A stretch of DNA of 50,472 bases. Source: Candidatus Methanovorans sp. Its GTDB lineage: Archaea > Halobacteriota > Methanosarcinia > Methanosarcinales > Methanosarcinaceae. The position numbers were made by a program, and so were the translations under genes. This document shows positions 26,696-35,825 of the stretch, piece by piece; the first letter of the stretch is position 1; every line of letters starts with the position of its first letter. The stretch spans positions 1-50,472 of the forward strand of contig DQIP01000231.1 in the NCBI GenBank assembly GCA_020793565.1. Direction: 5' to 3'. The notes below the pieces were generated by a model, which saw only the letters and a list, made by a program, of their open reading frames with translations, did no database searches and was not told the origin of the DNA.

Positions 26696-28792
26696 CTAAA
26701 ACTTTGCCCTCAACCTCTCATAGAACGCCTGTTCATCTCCATCTGTTTTCCTCGACAAACGCTCAACTATCAACTCGGGCGTGCTTTTTGCAATACAATT
26801 GTAGCGCGGGGTCCGCTCTACGATCAGGTTCAGGTCAGGATCAAGCCCGCTTGCTTCGATCCCGTCCACCCTGACACTGCACTCCGTGTTTTCCAGTATC
26901 AACTCCGGCAGGTGTGACACGAACACAGCCATGCTGTTCCTGTTCTCTGACAGGACTTCGAGAATGCCTGCAATGATCCTGGCAGACGCGCCGGGCTCGG
27001 TTATGGATTCCAGTTCATCCACCAGGACCACCTTGCCCGAATCATCCGCAACCACTGAGAAATCCTTGAGAGTGGTCTCAAATGCACCTGCATCCAGTGT
27101 TCCTTTCGATTTTGCAAAATAGTAAAACCCGTCCGACACCCTGGTATGAAGTGACTTTGCAGGTGTCGGGAATCCCATGTGAGCGAGAATGATACATTGT
27201 GCAAGCAGTTCAAGCATTGAGGTCTTGCCTCCTGAATTCACACCACTGAGCAGCACAACCCTGCTTTTGTCCTCAGGGCTGTGAACCGTATCGCCAAGCG
27301 AGTAATCTATCGGAGTAACTTCACCATTCCGCGATCTTAAGAACAGGTTCTCTCCCTTCACAAACCCGATCCCTGCCTTGTCGATCAACTCCGGCATCGT
27401 AAGACCATACTCATGTGCAAAACAGCCAATCGCAAACCCGACATCAAAATCAAGTACCTTGCGAACCATATCCCGCACAATATCGCGGTATCCGTGCAGG
27501 GTTTTTGATATGTTCCGTTTGTGTTCGATCTTCATTTTCCGGATATTATGCATTACGTGCTGTTTTAGTGCATTTGCCTGGTTTCGGTCTACTTCCACAG
27601 GATGTACGATCTCATCAGGGAACAATGACTCTGCTATCAGCATCTCTTTTTTGCGGAGTCCGAGTTCACTTGATATCCGCTCTTTTGTCTCCCTGGTAAC
27701 AGTGCGGTATGAGTTGGACACTTCCTTCCCAAGCATCTCTTTTAATTCCACATCCCCGCTCATCACCTTAAGCATATCCTGACCGCTGATGGTCAGTTTG
27801 CTTTCTGTCAGGCACCTGTCCAGCCTGGTATTAGCGTCATGCACAGCATTAGAAATACAGGCATCCATGTTTTCAATAATAGAATTCGACCTGTCAATGT
27901 CCGGATCATATCCGGCTTTCACATCCCCGGTTTCATCGATCATTGCAAGTGCCTGTCCAAGTTCACCAAGTTCTTTATCGTCAATTTGTTCAAAGAACAT
28001 GACACCGGTTTCGCGTATCGCCTGTGTAACTGCAATCGAGCATTCGATGGTTGCAAGATTCTTTGCAAAAAAGCCTATCACCTGCTCAGGAACTACCTGC
28101 CAGTCTTCAAGCCTTTCCAGGTCGGATACATATTCAGGTTCAATATCTTCCGGAAAATCGAATCCAAGGAAACCATCACCTGATGCAATGACATGCGAAT
28201 AACCACGCGCCACATCCACAAATTCAGAAGGCGTACTTATCATCTGCACATCAATGGCACTGCCAAACCTCTGGCGCGCATACTCGAATTCCTCATGGTT
28301 GGCAGTGATGATCGCACGCTCGCGTATCCTGGGTGGATCGTACTTGAGATTAAGGGGACGAATGCCGGAAAGAAGATCCAGGAAGTCGCTATTATCCCTG
28401 AGCAATCTTGCAGTGTCCATATAGTATGATACTGACTCGCGCACGGATTCTATCCTGTCAATTTTGGCTGCGGGATAGGGGATATATATATGAAGTTTAT
28501 CCTTTGCATACCGTGTGTGTGCGAACTGTTTTATGAGGTCTAGCAGCCGTTCATAGATGTCCACGGACTCTTTTGTTTTCAGGAAATCGGATATCGATAC
28601 TCCTTCCACCTTTGCGCGTACCTCGTGCACAAGGGATATCGCATACCTCTGGCCAATTCCTTCAACTTCTGATATGCTGGCAATATCTCCATCAAGTATT
28701 GCACCAAGCGCAGCCTCCTCGCTCCCGAAATGGCAGATGAAACGCTGTGCCATCTTCTCCCCGATGCGCGGAATATCCTGCAGGGTTTTCAT
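26696..28792 (-). CDS. MutS-family ATPase with N-terminal helix-hairpin-helix (archaeal MutS5-like)
   Basis: A protein of about 698 aa. Residues 1-60 contain helix-hairpin-helix motifs (TLQDIPRIGEKMAQRFICHFG; VEGIGQRYAISLV). The middle holds MutS core-like helices. The C-terminal ATPase has Walker A SGVNSGGKTSMLELLAQ, Walker B VVLVDELESITEPG and a His-containing FVSHLPELI. It lacks the MutS1 mismatch-binding domain, as in archaeal MutS5-like proteins, whose role is not settled. The start at 28792 (MKTLQD) overlaps the stop of the upstream gene as ATGA; the track start is 5 codons longer. It is the last gene of a three-gene DNA-repair operon. Confidence 0.82.
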   Translation of the reverse strand: MKTLQDIPRIGEKMAQRFICHFGSEEAALGAILDGDIASISEVEGIGQRYAISLVHEVRAKVEGVSISDFLKTKESVDIYERLLDLIKQFAHTRYAKDKLHIYIPYPAAKIDRIESVRESVSYYMDTARLLRDNSDFLDLLSGIRPLNLKYDPPRIRERAIITANHEEFEYARQRFGSAIDVQMISTPSEFVDVARGYSHVIASGDGFLGFDFPEDIEPEYVSDLERLEDWQVVPEQVIGFFAKNLATIECSIAVTQAIRETGVMFFEQIDDKELGELGQALAMIDETGDVKAGYDPDIDRSNSIIENMDACISNAVHDANTRLDRCLTESKLTISGQDMLKVMSGDVELKEMLGKEVSNSYRTVTRETKERISSELGLRKKEMLIAESLFPDEIVHPVEVDRNQANALKQHVMHNIRKMKIEHKRNISKTLHGYRDIVRDMVRKVLDFDVGFAIGCFAHEYGLTMPELIDKAGIGFVKGENLFLRSRNGEVTPIDYSLGDTVHSPEDKSRVVLLSGVNSGGKTSMLELLAQCIILAHMGFPTPAKSLHTRVSDGFYYFAKSKGTLDAGAFETTLKDFSVVADDSGKVVLVDELESITEPGASARIIAGILEVLSENRNSMAVFVSHLPELILENTECSVRVDGIEASGLDPDLNLIVERTPRYNCIAKSTPELIVERLSRKTDGDEQAFYERLRAKF

Positions 28793-29661
28793 GCATCCAC
28801 CTCGCATCTGTCATCGAAAAACATCTCCAGCGTGCAATTTGATATCCCTCGCTCGACCTTGTACCTGTCCGCCTTAGCCATCTTGCTCATGCCGGCAGAA
28901 CTTTTTGGCTGCATCTTCTTTGCAAGATTACGATTCCTGCGACTTTCGATCATCTGGGAATTATAGAACACATCCCAGAGTTCATCGATATCAGCTAACT
29001 CGTCGTCATTTGGTGACGTTGGTGCATGCAGACTTTTCACAAACGCTGCCGCCATCTTTGTGAAGTGGTCAAGACCAACCAGTTCCCCATTACCGACCCA
29101 TGCATCATTGCCGGATATGACAGCAACGGGGACATCAGGGTTCTTTTTAGCCAGCCACCTGCAAAAGATATCGGCAATATCGTGAACCGAATCGATCTCG
29201 ACTGTGAGGATACCGTTGACAAAACCCGGGCGCGCGAACATGCACATTCTCTGCCACGCACGGGTGACATCGCGCATATAGTTGTAATACCTGCGTGCAA
29301 CTTTCGTCTTTGCGGTATAGAGATGTTCTGCACTGCCGTTGCATGAGACGATCAATTGCACAAGTTCAGCCGGATCCGCCTTACTGTGCCGCAGTACAAG
29401 ATCGATATACTGCACAGGTCTTGTATCGGTGCGTGACATCCTTGCAGGGCGTTTACCAAGTACTTCCAGAACCAATTTTCCCGTGTCCCTGACCGGAGTG
29501 AAACCAAGCCTTACGACCCTGTCTTCTGTTCCGGTAAAAGAGAGTTTTTGTTCCAGTTCACGCATATCTTTCGCAAAGACAAGTTCGGCATCGTGATGCT
29601 CTTTAAAGGCAGAACATGCAAGAAGTACCCCGTCTACATCTGTCTTGAACGCTATTATCAT
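28789..29661 (-). CDS. TIGR03915-type putative DNA repair protein
   Basis: A 290-aa protein resembling the TIGR03915 (DUF4130) family, which is nearly always encoded next to a TIGR03916 radical SAM protein. Visible blocks are DVDGVLLACSAFKEH at the start, VARRYYNYMRDVTRAWQRMCMFARPGF in the middle and FCRWLAKKNPDVPVAVISGND. The typical C-terminal uracil-DNA-glycosylase domain found in long bacterial members is absent. Both ends overlap neighbours by 4 bp (ATGA), so it is tightly coupled to the radical SAM gene before it and the MutS-like gene after it. Function in base repair or modification is inferred from the partner. Confidence 0.78.
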   Translation of the reverse strand: MIIAFKTDVDGVLLACSAFKEHHDAELVFAKDMRELEQKLSFTGTEDRVVRLGFTPVRDTGKLVLEVLGKRPARMSRTDTRPVQYIDLVLRHSKADPAELVQLIVSCNGSAEHLYTAKTKVARRYYNYMRDVTRAWQRMCMFARPGFVNGILTVEIDSVHDIADIFCRWLAKKNPDVPVAVISGNDAWVGNGELVGLDHFTKMAAAFVKSLHAPTSPNDDELADIDELWDVFYNSQMIESRRNRNLAKKMQPKSSAGMSKMAKADRYKVERGISNCTLEMFFDDRCEVDA

Positions 29662-30788
29662 GAGCCGGTCTCCAGTGCTTGAAATGAATATAAATTAGTC
29701 TGCTTGCTGCCGTTGATCTCAATGAACGGACGGGCGCGTGAGATCACAACACCCATACGTACAAGTTCCTGTTCCGATGCGACCGGACGCGCCTGCATGA
29801 TGCGATTCGCGCTTACAGGACCGATACCGGGCACCATGAGCAACTCATCACGCGCCGCCGTGTTTATGTCCATCGGGAAATGATCCGGGTGCGCATACGC
29901 AAGACGCATTTTTGGATCGTCATTTGCAAGAAAACCGTTATCATTGAATATCACATCGAAATCCGATGCCTTCATGCCATAATCTTTCATCAGGAACGAT
30001 GCCTGGTACAGTCTGTTCTCGCGCCATTTCGGTGAAGGAATGCCGTTTTGCAGGGGTGTATCCGGCACAGGATCAAAACTCATAAAATACGGACGGCGGA
30101 GTGCATACCTATCCATGAACTTGTGTACGGTACTGATTATTTCCCTGTCAGGCTCACCGGCTGCCCCCACAACGAACTGCGTATCGTTCGCACCTACAAT
30201 GCGACCGCCATATCCAGCCTTACGTCTTTGTTTCTTGATCAGGTCGCGCGTCCATTTCAGGCGGGTCAGGATGTCATTATTGTAATCGAAGTTAGGACAT
30301 ATCTCGGAATAGTTGACAGAACTCGTGGTCTCTGCATTCACCCCGAACTTGTTAGCATGGCCTGCGATCTCCTCAAGAAGATATTTCGGGGTGCCGGGCA
30401 TCACCCTCGTATGAATATATCCTGTAAATCCCTGCCCGCGCAGAAGCCTTACTACCTCAAGCTGCCGCTCGGCTGTTTTTTCTGCATCACCGATAATGCC
30501 TGATGAGAGGAATAAGCCCTCGATAGCGTTCTTGCGGTAGAATGACCATGTTATTTTTACAATTTCCTCCGGTGTCAGGCTTGCACGCACCGTATCGCGC
30601 CCGCTGCGGTTTGGACAATAGGCACACTCTCCCGTGCATGAATTTGTGAGCAGTGTCTTGTAGAGCTGGATACAACGACCGTCGGGTCCAAAAGCGTGGC
30701 ACACTGCGCTCTGGTTGCAACTATCGTATTTTGTGCCCTGTGAAAGTATACGCATGCGTTCGGTGAGTGTCAGGTAGTGTTCGTTCAT
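29658..30788 (-). CDS. Putative DNA modification/repair radical SAM protein (TIGR03916-type)
   Basis: A 376-aa radical SAM enzyme. The cluster motif is CTGECAYC (CX3CX2C, about residue 52), preceded by TLLTNS and followed by PNRSGRDTVRASLTPEEIV. A C-terminal helix-hairpin-helix (AARDELLMVPGIGPVSANRIMQA) suggests DNA binding. FLSSGIIGDAEKTAERQLEVV fits the SAM-binding barrel. The substrate is unknown. It heads the repair operon read leftward and is divergent from the CNNM gene across a 237-bp spacer that must contain its promoter. Confidence 0.85.
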   Translation of the reverse strand: MNEHYLTLTERMRILSQGTKYDSCNQSAVCHAFGPDGRCIQLYKTLLTNSCTGECAYCPNRSGRDTVRASLTPEEIVKITWSFYRKNAIEGLFLSSGIIGDAEKTAERQLEVVRLLRGQGFTGYIHTRVMPGTPKYLLEEIAGHANKFGVNAETTSSVNYSEICPNFDYNNDILTRLKWTRDLIKKQRRKAGYGGRIVGANDTQFVVGAAGEPDREIISTVHKFMDRYALRRPYFMSFDPVPDTPLQNGIPSPKWRENRLYQASFLMKDYGMKASDFDVIFNDNGFLANDDPKMRLAYAHPDHFPMDINTAARDELLMVPGIGPVSANRIMQARPVASEQELVRMGVVISRARPFIEINGSKQTNLYSFQALETGS

Positions 30789-31025
30789 TTTATAGTAGAA
30801 GCATCTGCAATTATATAATCTCGAGCCAAGCGGGGTGAAAGTGTTTCAAAAATATCATATAGGCTGATCCAACACTCTTTTTACAGAACAGGTGCCATCA
30901 TTTGTGCGGGCTTGTACAAACTCATATGCGAAATTTTCCATCTTGAACAGGAATTTAACCCCCGATCACCCAGGCAAAAAAGTATTTTACCACCAGTGCA
31001 TAGTATATCTGGAGCTTAAACTAAA

Positions 31026-32060
31026 ATGGTTGATGAAATATCCATAATCGAATTTTTTATTGTAATCATTCTTGTTACACTCTCTGCATTTTTTTCATCG
31101 GCTGAGACCGCATTTATATCAGTAAACAGGATAAAAATGTTGCACTTGTCTGAAGAAGGAAATCGGAATGCTAAGATAATCCATGAGGAATTGCAGCATC
31201 CGGAGATCTTTATCACCACAATACTTGTGGGGAATAATATCGTAAACGTTGCATCGTCCGTACTTGTGACAGCCATTGTGCTTGAGTATTTCGGGAACGC
31301 CGGCATCGCTATCGCAACAGGACTTATGACAATCGTCATACTGGTTTTTGGTGAGATCGTACCAAAAACGTTTGCTGCAAAACATGCAGATACATATTCA
31401 CTCAGGATCGCAAAACTCCTGCTGATTTTAACAAAGGTCATGTATCCTGTAGTTGCCGTATTTGCAGGGATCACACACATCATTTTCCGTATATTGGGGG
31501 TCAAGGAAAAGATAAAGAACCCGTTCATCACAGAGGAACAGATCAAACTCCTGATGAAGGTAGGTGTGGAAGAAGGTGTTTTTGAACGGCATGAAAGGGA
31601 ATATATCCAGAATATCTTTGAATTTACTGACGAATACGCAGAAGACATCATGACTCCTCGCAGCGACCTGGAATGTATCGAAAATCAGAGTGTCTTGAAT
31701 AAAGCGCTTGAAAAATGCAACCAGTCCGGCCATTCAAGGCTTCCTGTATGGGAAGGTAATCCGGACAACGTCATTGGAATGATATTCGCAAAAGACCTGC
31801 TGAGATTCAGTGACACCGAACTTGCCACGAAAATCGTAAAAGATATTCTGCGCCCGATTTTAATCGTAGGGGCAAGGCGAAAGATAGCCTCGATCTTTCG
31901 GGAACTGCAGACAAGAAAGATGCAGATAGCAATTGTTGTTGACAAAAACAAAAAGGTCATAGGCATTGTAGCGATCGAAGATATTTTAGAAGAGATTGTA
32001 GGTGAGATACTTGATGAGTATGATGTTGAAGAGATCGAGCAGGAAAATGCGATCAATTGA
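31026..32060 (+). CDS. CNNM/CorC-type membrane protein (DUF21 plus CBS pair)
   Basis: A 344-aa protein. Residues 1-190 form the DUF21 membrane domain (FFIVIILVTLSAFFSSAETAFISVNR, then VNVASSVLVTAIVLEYFG and GEIVPKTFAAKHAD), and residues about 205-335 two CBS motifs (EDIMTPRSDLECI; VVDKNKKVIGIVAIEDILEEIVGEI). It lacks the C-terminal CorC/HlyC domain found in longer members, as in many archaeal versions. The family moves or senses Mg2+; nucleotide binding to the CBS pair is expected. A weak GGAG lies 14 bp before the ATG. Confidence 0.88.
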   Translation: MVDEISIIEFFIVIILVTLSAFFSSAETAFISVNRIKMLHLSEEGNRNAKIIHEELQHPEIFITTILVGNNIVNVASSVLVTAIVLEYFGNAGIAIATGLMTIVILVFGEIVPKTFAAKHADTYSLRIAKLLLILTKVMYPVVAVFAGITHIIFRILGVKEKIKNPFITEEQIKLLMKVGVEEGVFERHEREYIQNIFEFTDEYAEDIMTPRSDLECIENQSVLNKALEKCNQSGHSRLPVWEGNPDNVIGMIFAKDLLRFSDTELATKIVKDILRPILIVGARRKIASIFRELQTRKMQIAIVVDKNKKVIGIVAIEDILEEIVGEILDEYDVEEIEQENAIN

Positions 32061-32782
32061 ATCTTACTTTCCGCACATCTCATTTGGTTTTAAATCGTAT
32101 TTTATCCCATTGAATTTCCGAGAGCACTCCCAATTATGCTATAGTTGATGTAACCAACTTGTTCAGGCTTGCAATGAGAAAATTCTCGCTACGGTCGAAT
32201 TAATTTGGACTATATAATTCTATAAATGATATCCTATAAAAAATAATAATTAGAAATAATAATTATTCAATTGAGGTGGGTTTTGGGACAGCCTGTAATG
32301 ATGAATCCCACTGCGCTATCGGATAAGAATCTTCTGTATGCAATTTCTATACCATCTCTGGAGATATTTATTTTTTCAGCCTGTCCCGTCATCTCAGCGC
32401 CCTCTGTGTCTCAGTGACAAACAAATAGTATGGCAGAACCACATCCATGCTACCGCCCCGACCTCCACATAATTCAATTTTAGCCTCCCGAACTAAATAT
32501 CCCCATTAATAAAATAAAGCCTTCATTATGCTTATATCCATTGGTGTTCGGTTAAGGAGTTTTGGATCAGTTCAATGGATGTATGCTATTTAGCACGATT
32601 TTTCTCTTAACCCCCATCTTCGTCAGTATGAAATAAAATAGCTATCATTAGACCGCACCCATTTTTGAATATGTTCTACACCATCTTACCCTATCGATTT
32701 CAAGTAATTGTTCATTCCCAAATACTCCCATTTGACCTATAGGTTAACCTACCTTGTCACCAAAACAGCATCGGTGATAACA
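32061..32782. other. 722-bp non-coding stretch before the DUF1670 pair
   Basis: It contains a 62-bp repeat unit (32173-32233). It also has an imperfect inverted pair, GGGACAGCCTG (about 32284) and CAGCCTGTCCC (about 32378), that could be the ends of a 100-bp relic, and CCCTCTGTGTCTCAGTG, which recalls the CACAGAG palindrome of the nested MITE. No coding sequence is seen. The promoter of the DUF1670 operon must lie near its right end. Confidence 0.4.
32173..32233 (+). repeat. 62-bp interspersed repeat, diverged unit
   Basis: GAGAAAATTCTCGCTACGGTCGAATTAATTTGGACTATATAATTCTATAAATGATAT follows the consensus order. The first stem reads AATTC/GAATT, a third paired variant that still folds. Confidence 0.75.
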
Positions 32783-33613
32783 ATGTCCCTGGAAATCTCG
32801 AAAGAATATCTATCAACCTTTAATCGTCGAATTCAAACACAGATTTATAATGAGATACGGCGAGACTATTCATTCCCCCGTATAATCTGTCGAACACTGT
32901 CAGAGCTCTTTAACTCTTATTTCGACCTGTATTTTAGCAGCCAACGAAAAGAAGGTCAGATTATCTTCTCCGCCGTTTCCAGAGATGTTCCCCCTGGTGT
33001 ACCAGTAGAAGAAATGCACTTAATTCCAGTTAGGCTAACCCTTTACGAAGGAGACGATTGCACAGTCAAGAACCAGCAGGATCTGTTAGATAAGCGAATC
33101 ACCCGCCTAAGTAACGAAGCATATGTACAGGGTACTCTACTGACGCAGGCAGATATGGCCATCCTTCTCGGTGAAAGCACAAAGACCATTATGCGACATA
33201 TAACAGAGTTGGAAAACAAGGACAAGTTGATACCAACCAGAGGAAAATGGAAAGACATCGGTCCAGGAGTGAGCCACAAAAAGCGGATACTGGAACTCTA
33301 TCTCAAAGGTTATGAATATACCGAGATCGAGAGAAATACCAAACATACCGGTGCAGCTATCATGCGGTACGTAAAAGATTTTAGCAGAATGCTTGTACTA
33401 ACAGACGAAGGTTTCAATGACACAGAACTCAGGATCATCACCGGACTTTCAGACAAGACAATTCAGGAATACAAAGACCTGATTGAAATCTATTCTACGC
33501 CTGATTATCAGGAGCGACTAACTCAACTTAGGAATATATTCCGAAAAAAAACGACACACGAAATAAACAAGGAACCAACTCTCATAAACAATTCAGGAGG
33601 ATCAAAGAAATGA
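32783..33613 (+). CDS. DUF1670 domain-containing protein, first copy
   Basis: A 276-aa protein of the DUF1670 family, which I know mainly from methanogenic archaea and some environmental bacteria and which lacks a proven function. The core has two helix-turn-helix-like blocks: LTQADMAILLGESTKTIMRHITEL and ITGLSDKTIQEYKDLI. A conserved LIPTRGKWKDIGPGVSHKKRILELYLKGYEYTEI lies between them. This suggests a DNA-binding regulator. The start MSLEISKEYL at 32783 is preferred to the track start 25 codons upstream, which has no support. It overlaps the second copy as ATGA. Confidence 0.75.
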   Translation: MSLEISKEYLSTFNRRIQTQIYNEIRRDYSFPRIICRTLSELFNSYFDLYFSSQRKEGQIIFSAVSRDVPPGVPVEEMHLIPVRLTLYEGDDCTVKNQQDLLDKRITRLSNEAYVQGTLLTQADMAILLGESTKTIMRHITELENKDKLIPTRGKWKDIGPGVSHKKRILELYLKGYEYTEIERNTKHTGAAIMRYVKDFSRMLVLTDEGFNDTELRIITGLSDKTIQEYKDLIEIYSTPDYQERLTQLRNIFRKKTTHEINKEPTLINNSGGSKK

Positions 33614-34353
33614 AGGTTCCCCCTATGATTGAGGCAAAGGTAACTAACTCTCTGCAGGGTTCGATTCTTACTTTGATCCAGAAAGATTACCAGTTCATAA
33701 CTGGCGAGAAAATACAGAACCTGTTTGTTTCTGATCTTGTTGATTTGGTGGAAAAATGCTATCGAGAACCATGGCAATTGGACGTAGGACAGATAATGTG
33801 GTTTGGAGTTAAAATTCTGGAAAAACCGAATTATGGTAAAAATAGCAAAAATACTCCACTCACGCCGGTTGTTCTGACGTTAATCTCTAAAGATGATATA
33901 GATATGAAGAATGCTGGACACACTGGTAAAGAGATCAAAGAAATGAAGGTTGCGAGGCTGTTTAAGGAGGCATATGAACAAGATGTACTAATTACGCATG
34001 ATGATGTGGCATTTCTGCTTCATTCCACTATAAACACCATAAGTCGCTACGCAAGGAATTACATGAAACGAACAGGTGAAGTGTTGCCCACTCGGGGAAT
34101 TATTCATGATATTGGACGTGCAATTACTCACAAGAAAATTATCCTCAAATTGTACAAGAATGGATATCAGACTCCTGATATTTCAAGGATGACAAATCAC
34201 ACGGAACAAGCATGTGACCGGTATATTAAGGCATATAAGAAGGTGGAAAAACTAAGCAAGACCATGAACAGTGATGAAATTGCCCAAGTATTAGAGATGA
34301 GTAGGTCTCTTGTAGAAGAATACATAAATATTTTAAATGAGGAGGAAGATTAA
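33610..34353 (+). CDS. DUF1670 domain-containing protein, second copy
   Basis: A 247-aa paralogue of the preceding gene with the same order of blocks: VLITHDDVAFLLHSTINTISRYARNY, then LPTRGIIHDIGRAITHKKIILKLYKNGYQTPDI, then AQVLEMSRSLVEEYINIL. The N-terminal half is diverged. GGAGG lies 8 bases before the ATG, and the 4-bp overlap indicates coupled translation. The pair probably acts as a heterodimer or as two regulators of one target; this is inference from arrangement. It is AT-richer than the flanking housekeeping genes. Confidence 0.75.
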   Translation: MKVPPMIEAKVTNSLQGSILTLIQKDYQFITGEKIQNLFVSDLVDLVEKCYREPWQLDVGQIMWFGVKILEKPNYGKNSKNTPLTPVVLTLISKDDIDMKNAGHTGKEIKEMKVARLFKEAYEQDVLITHDDVAFLLHSTINTISRYARNYMKRTGEVLPTRGIIHDIGRAITHKKIILKLYKNGYQTPDISRMTNHTEQACDRYIKAYKKVEKLSKTMNSDEIAQVLEMSRSLVEEYINILNEEED

Positions 34354-34917
34354 TGAATGTGATGAATTACGGCAAGTGTGGAGACCTATGGGTCAAATGG
34401 GAGTATAGTAAATATTTGCAATCGAATGCATCCAAAATGTTTTTTTGCGCATCCGTTATGGGCATGAGTTTCAGTATCTGGGATATATATCCTTTCAAGC
34501 CCAACTTTTCAATTTCAGCTCTCTCCAATGATTTATTTTATATGTTATAACTATCATATAAAGTTCACGGCTTTGGATTCTGCCTCACATCTAAAAAAGT
34601 TAACAAAATGTCGATTTAGTAAAAATCGAGAGGAGTGGACGTTAGAAGAGATTATTTAGGATGGAAAATGGTGAATTTAGGAGTGATACTGGAGAACATG
34701 GGTTAACCGAATACCAATGTACTCATATCTAACGATTTCTTGCTTTGAATCCTGAGGTGGTTACTAACCCTTACCCAAATTTCATCGAGGGCTTTATGCA
34801 TAAAGTACGTCCTGTGGAAAAAAATCCTGAATATTTTTATAAGGTCGGGTCATAATTCTACATTATACACAGAGCCCAACCACAAACTATCTTTAATTTC
34901 AATACTTATTGCAGGCA
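34354..34917. other. Gene-poor stretch between the DUF1670 pair and rio2
   Basis: The plus-strand ORF 34353-34550 is probably not a gene. In antisense, 34377-34534 reads KSLERAEIEKLGLKGYISQI, then LKLMPITDAQKNILDAF, which looks like a coding remnant without a start codon. The remainder to 34917 is non-coding and includes the rio2 promoter (ATTTTTATAAGG at about 34834 is a TATA candidate). Confidence 0.4.
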
Positions 34918-35808
34918 ATGATCGCTAACGTAATCAGGACATTTAAAAAACTTGACAATAAGGACTTCAGGGTACTGACCGGTATAGAGCTCGGGATGAA
35001 GAACTTTGAATGGGTGCCTGTGGAAGAAGTGCAAAAATTCACAAAATATCCGTATGGTGCACTACAGAACAAGTTTCGTTTGCTCATGAAAGACAATCTG
35101 GTCATTCGCACGATTTTGCCATATGAAGGCTACCAGATATATTTCGATGGCTACGATGCACTTGCATTGAACACTTTAGTAAAACGGGGCACGATCAGTG
35201 CGATCGGGGATGAGATCGGGGTTGGCAAAGAATCAGTAGTGTATGAGGCTATAAAAGAGCCAGAACTTGCCATGGGTAAAATGACACCTGTTATTATAAA
35301 ATTCCACAGGGAAGGAAGAACAAGTTTTACACAGGTAAAAAGAATTCGTGAACATCTTGCAGACAAGGAACATTTCTCGTGGATATATGCAGCACGCCTG
35401 TCAGCAAAGCGTGAATATGAGATCATGGAAATGCTCTATCCGGAAGTATCGATCCCAAAACCTATCGACCATAACAGGCATGCTCTTGTTATGGCAATTG
35501 CAAAAGGTAGCCTACTTGCCAAAACCAGACTTCTTAAACCTGAATGGTTCCTGCATGAGATCATTTCCCAGATCAGGATGACATATTCACTTGGTGTCAT
35601 ACATGCTGACCTGAGCGAGTATAATATTTTTGTATACGAGTGTGGCGTACAATTTATTGACTGGCCGCAGTATGTAAATCTAGATCATCCGCAGGCGGAT
35701 GAACTGTTAAAGAGGGATGTCTTCAACGTGCTTGCCTTTTTCAAAAGGAAATATGGTATCGAAATGGATGTTGATGATGTAGTTTCAGGAATCAAGGATG
35801 GCATATAG
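34918..35808 (+). CDS. rio2: RIO2-type serine/threonine kinase
   Basis: A 296-aa atypical kinase/ATPase required for late maturation of the small ribosomal subunit. Residues about 1-90 form the winged-helix domain characteristic of Rio2 (KDFRVLTGIELGMKNFEWVPVEEV), and residues 95-285 the RIO kinase fold. The P-loop is IGVGKESVVYEA, the ATP-binding Lys is in VIIKFHREG, the catalytic loop is IHADLSEYNIF and the metal-binding Asp is in FIDWPQ. The ATG at 34918 is preferred to the TTG at 34909. A MITE-like repeat begins 17 bp after the stop. Confidence 0.93.
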   Translation: MIANVIRTFKKLDNKDFRVLTGIELGMKNFEWVPVEEVQKFTKYPYGALQNKFRLLMKDNLVIRTILPYEGYQIYFDGYDALALNTLVKRGTISAIGDEIGVGKESVVYEAIKEPELAMGKMTPVIIKFHREGRTSFTQVKRIREHLADKEHFSWIYAARLSAKREYEIMEMLYPEVSIPKPIDHNRHALVMAIAKGSLLAKTRLLKPEWFLHEIISQIRMTYSLGVIHADLSEYNIFVYECGVQFIDWPQYVNLDHPQADELLKRDVFNVLAFFKRKYGIEMDVDDVVSGIKDGI

Positions 35809-35825
35809 TTGATTGGAATATAAGC

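Noticed and set aside
31119-32083. Minus-strand ORFs opposite the CNNM gene
   Set aside because: Shadows of the DUF21/CBS reading frame.
34353-34550. 65-aa plus-strand ORF directly after the second DUF1670 gene
   Set aside because: Its composition looks non-coding, and the opposite strand of the same DNA gives a more protein-like reading.
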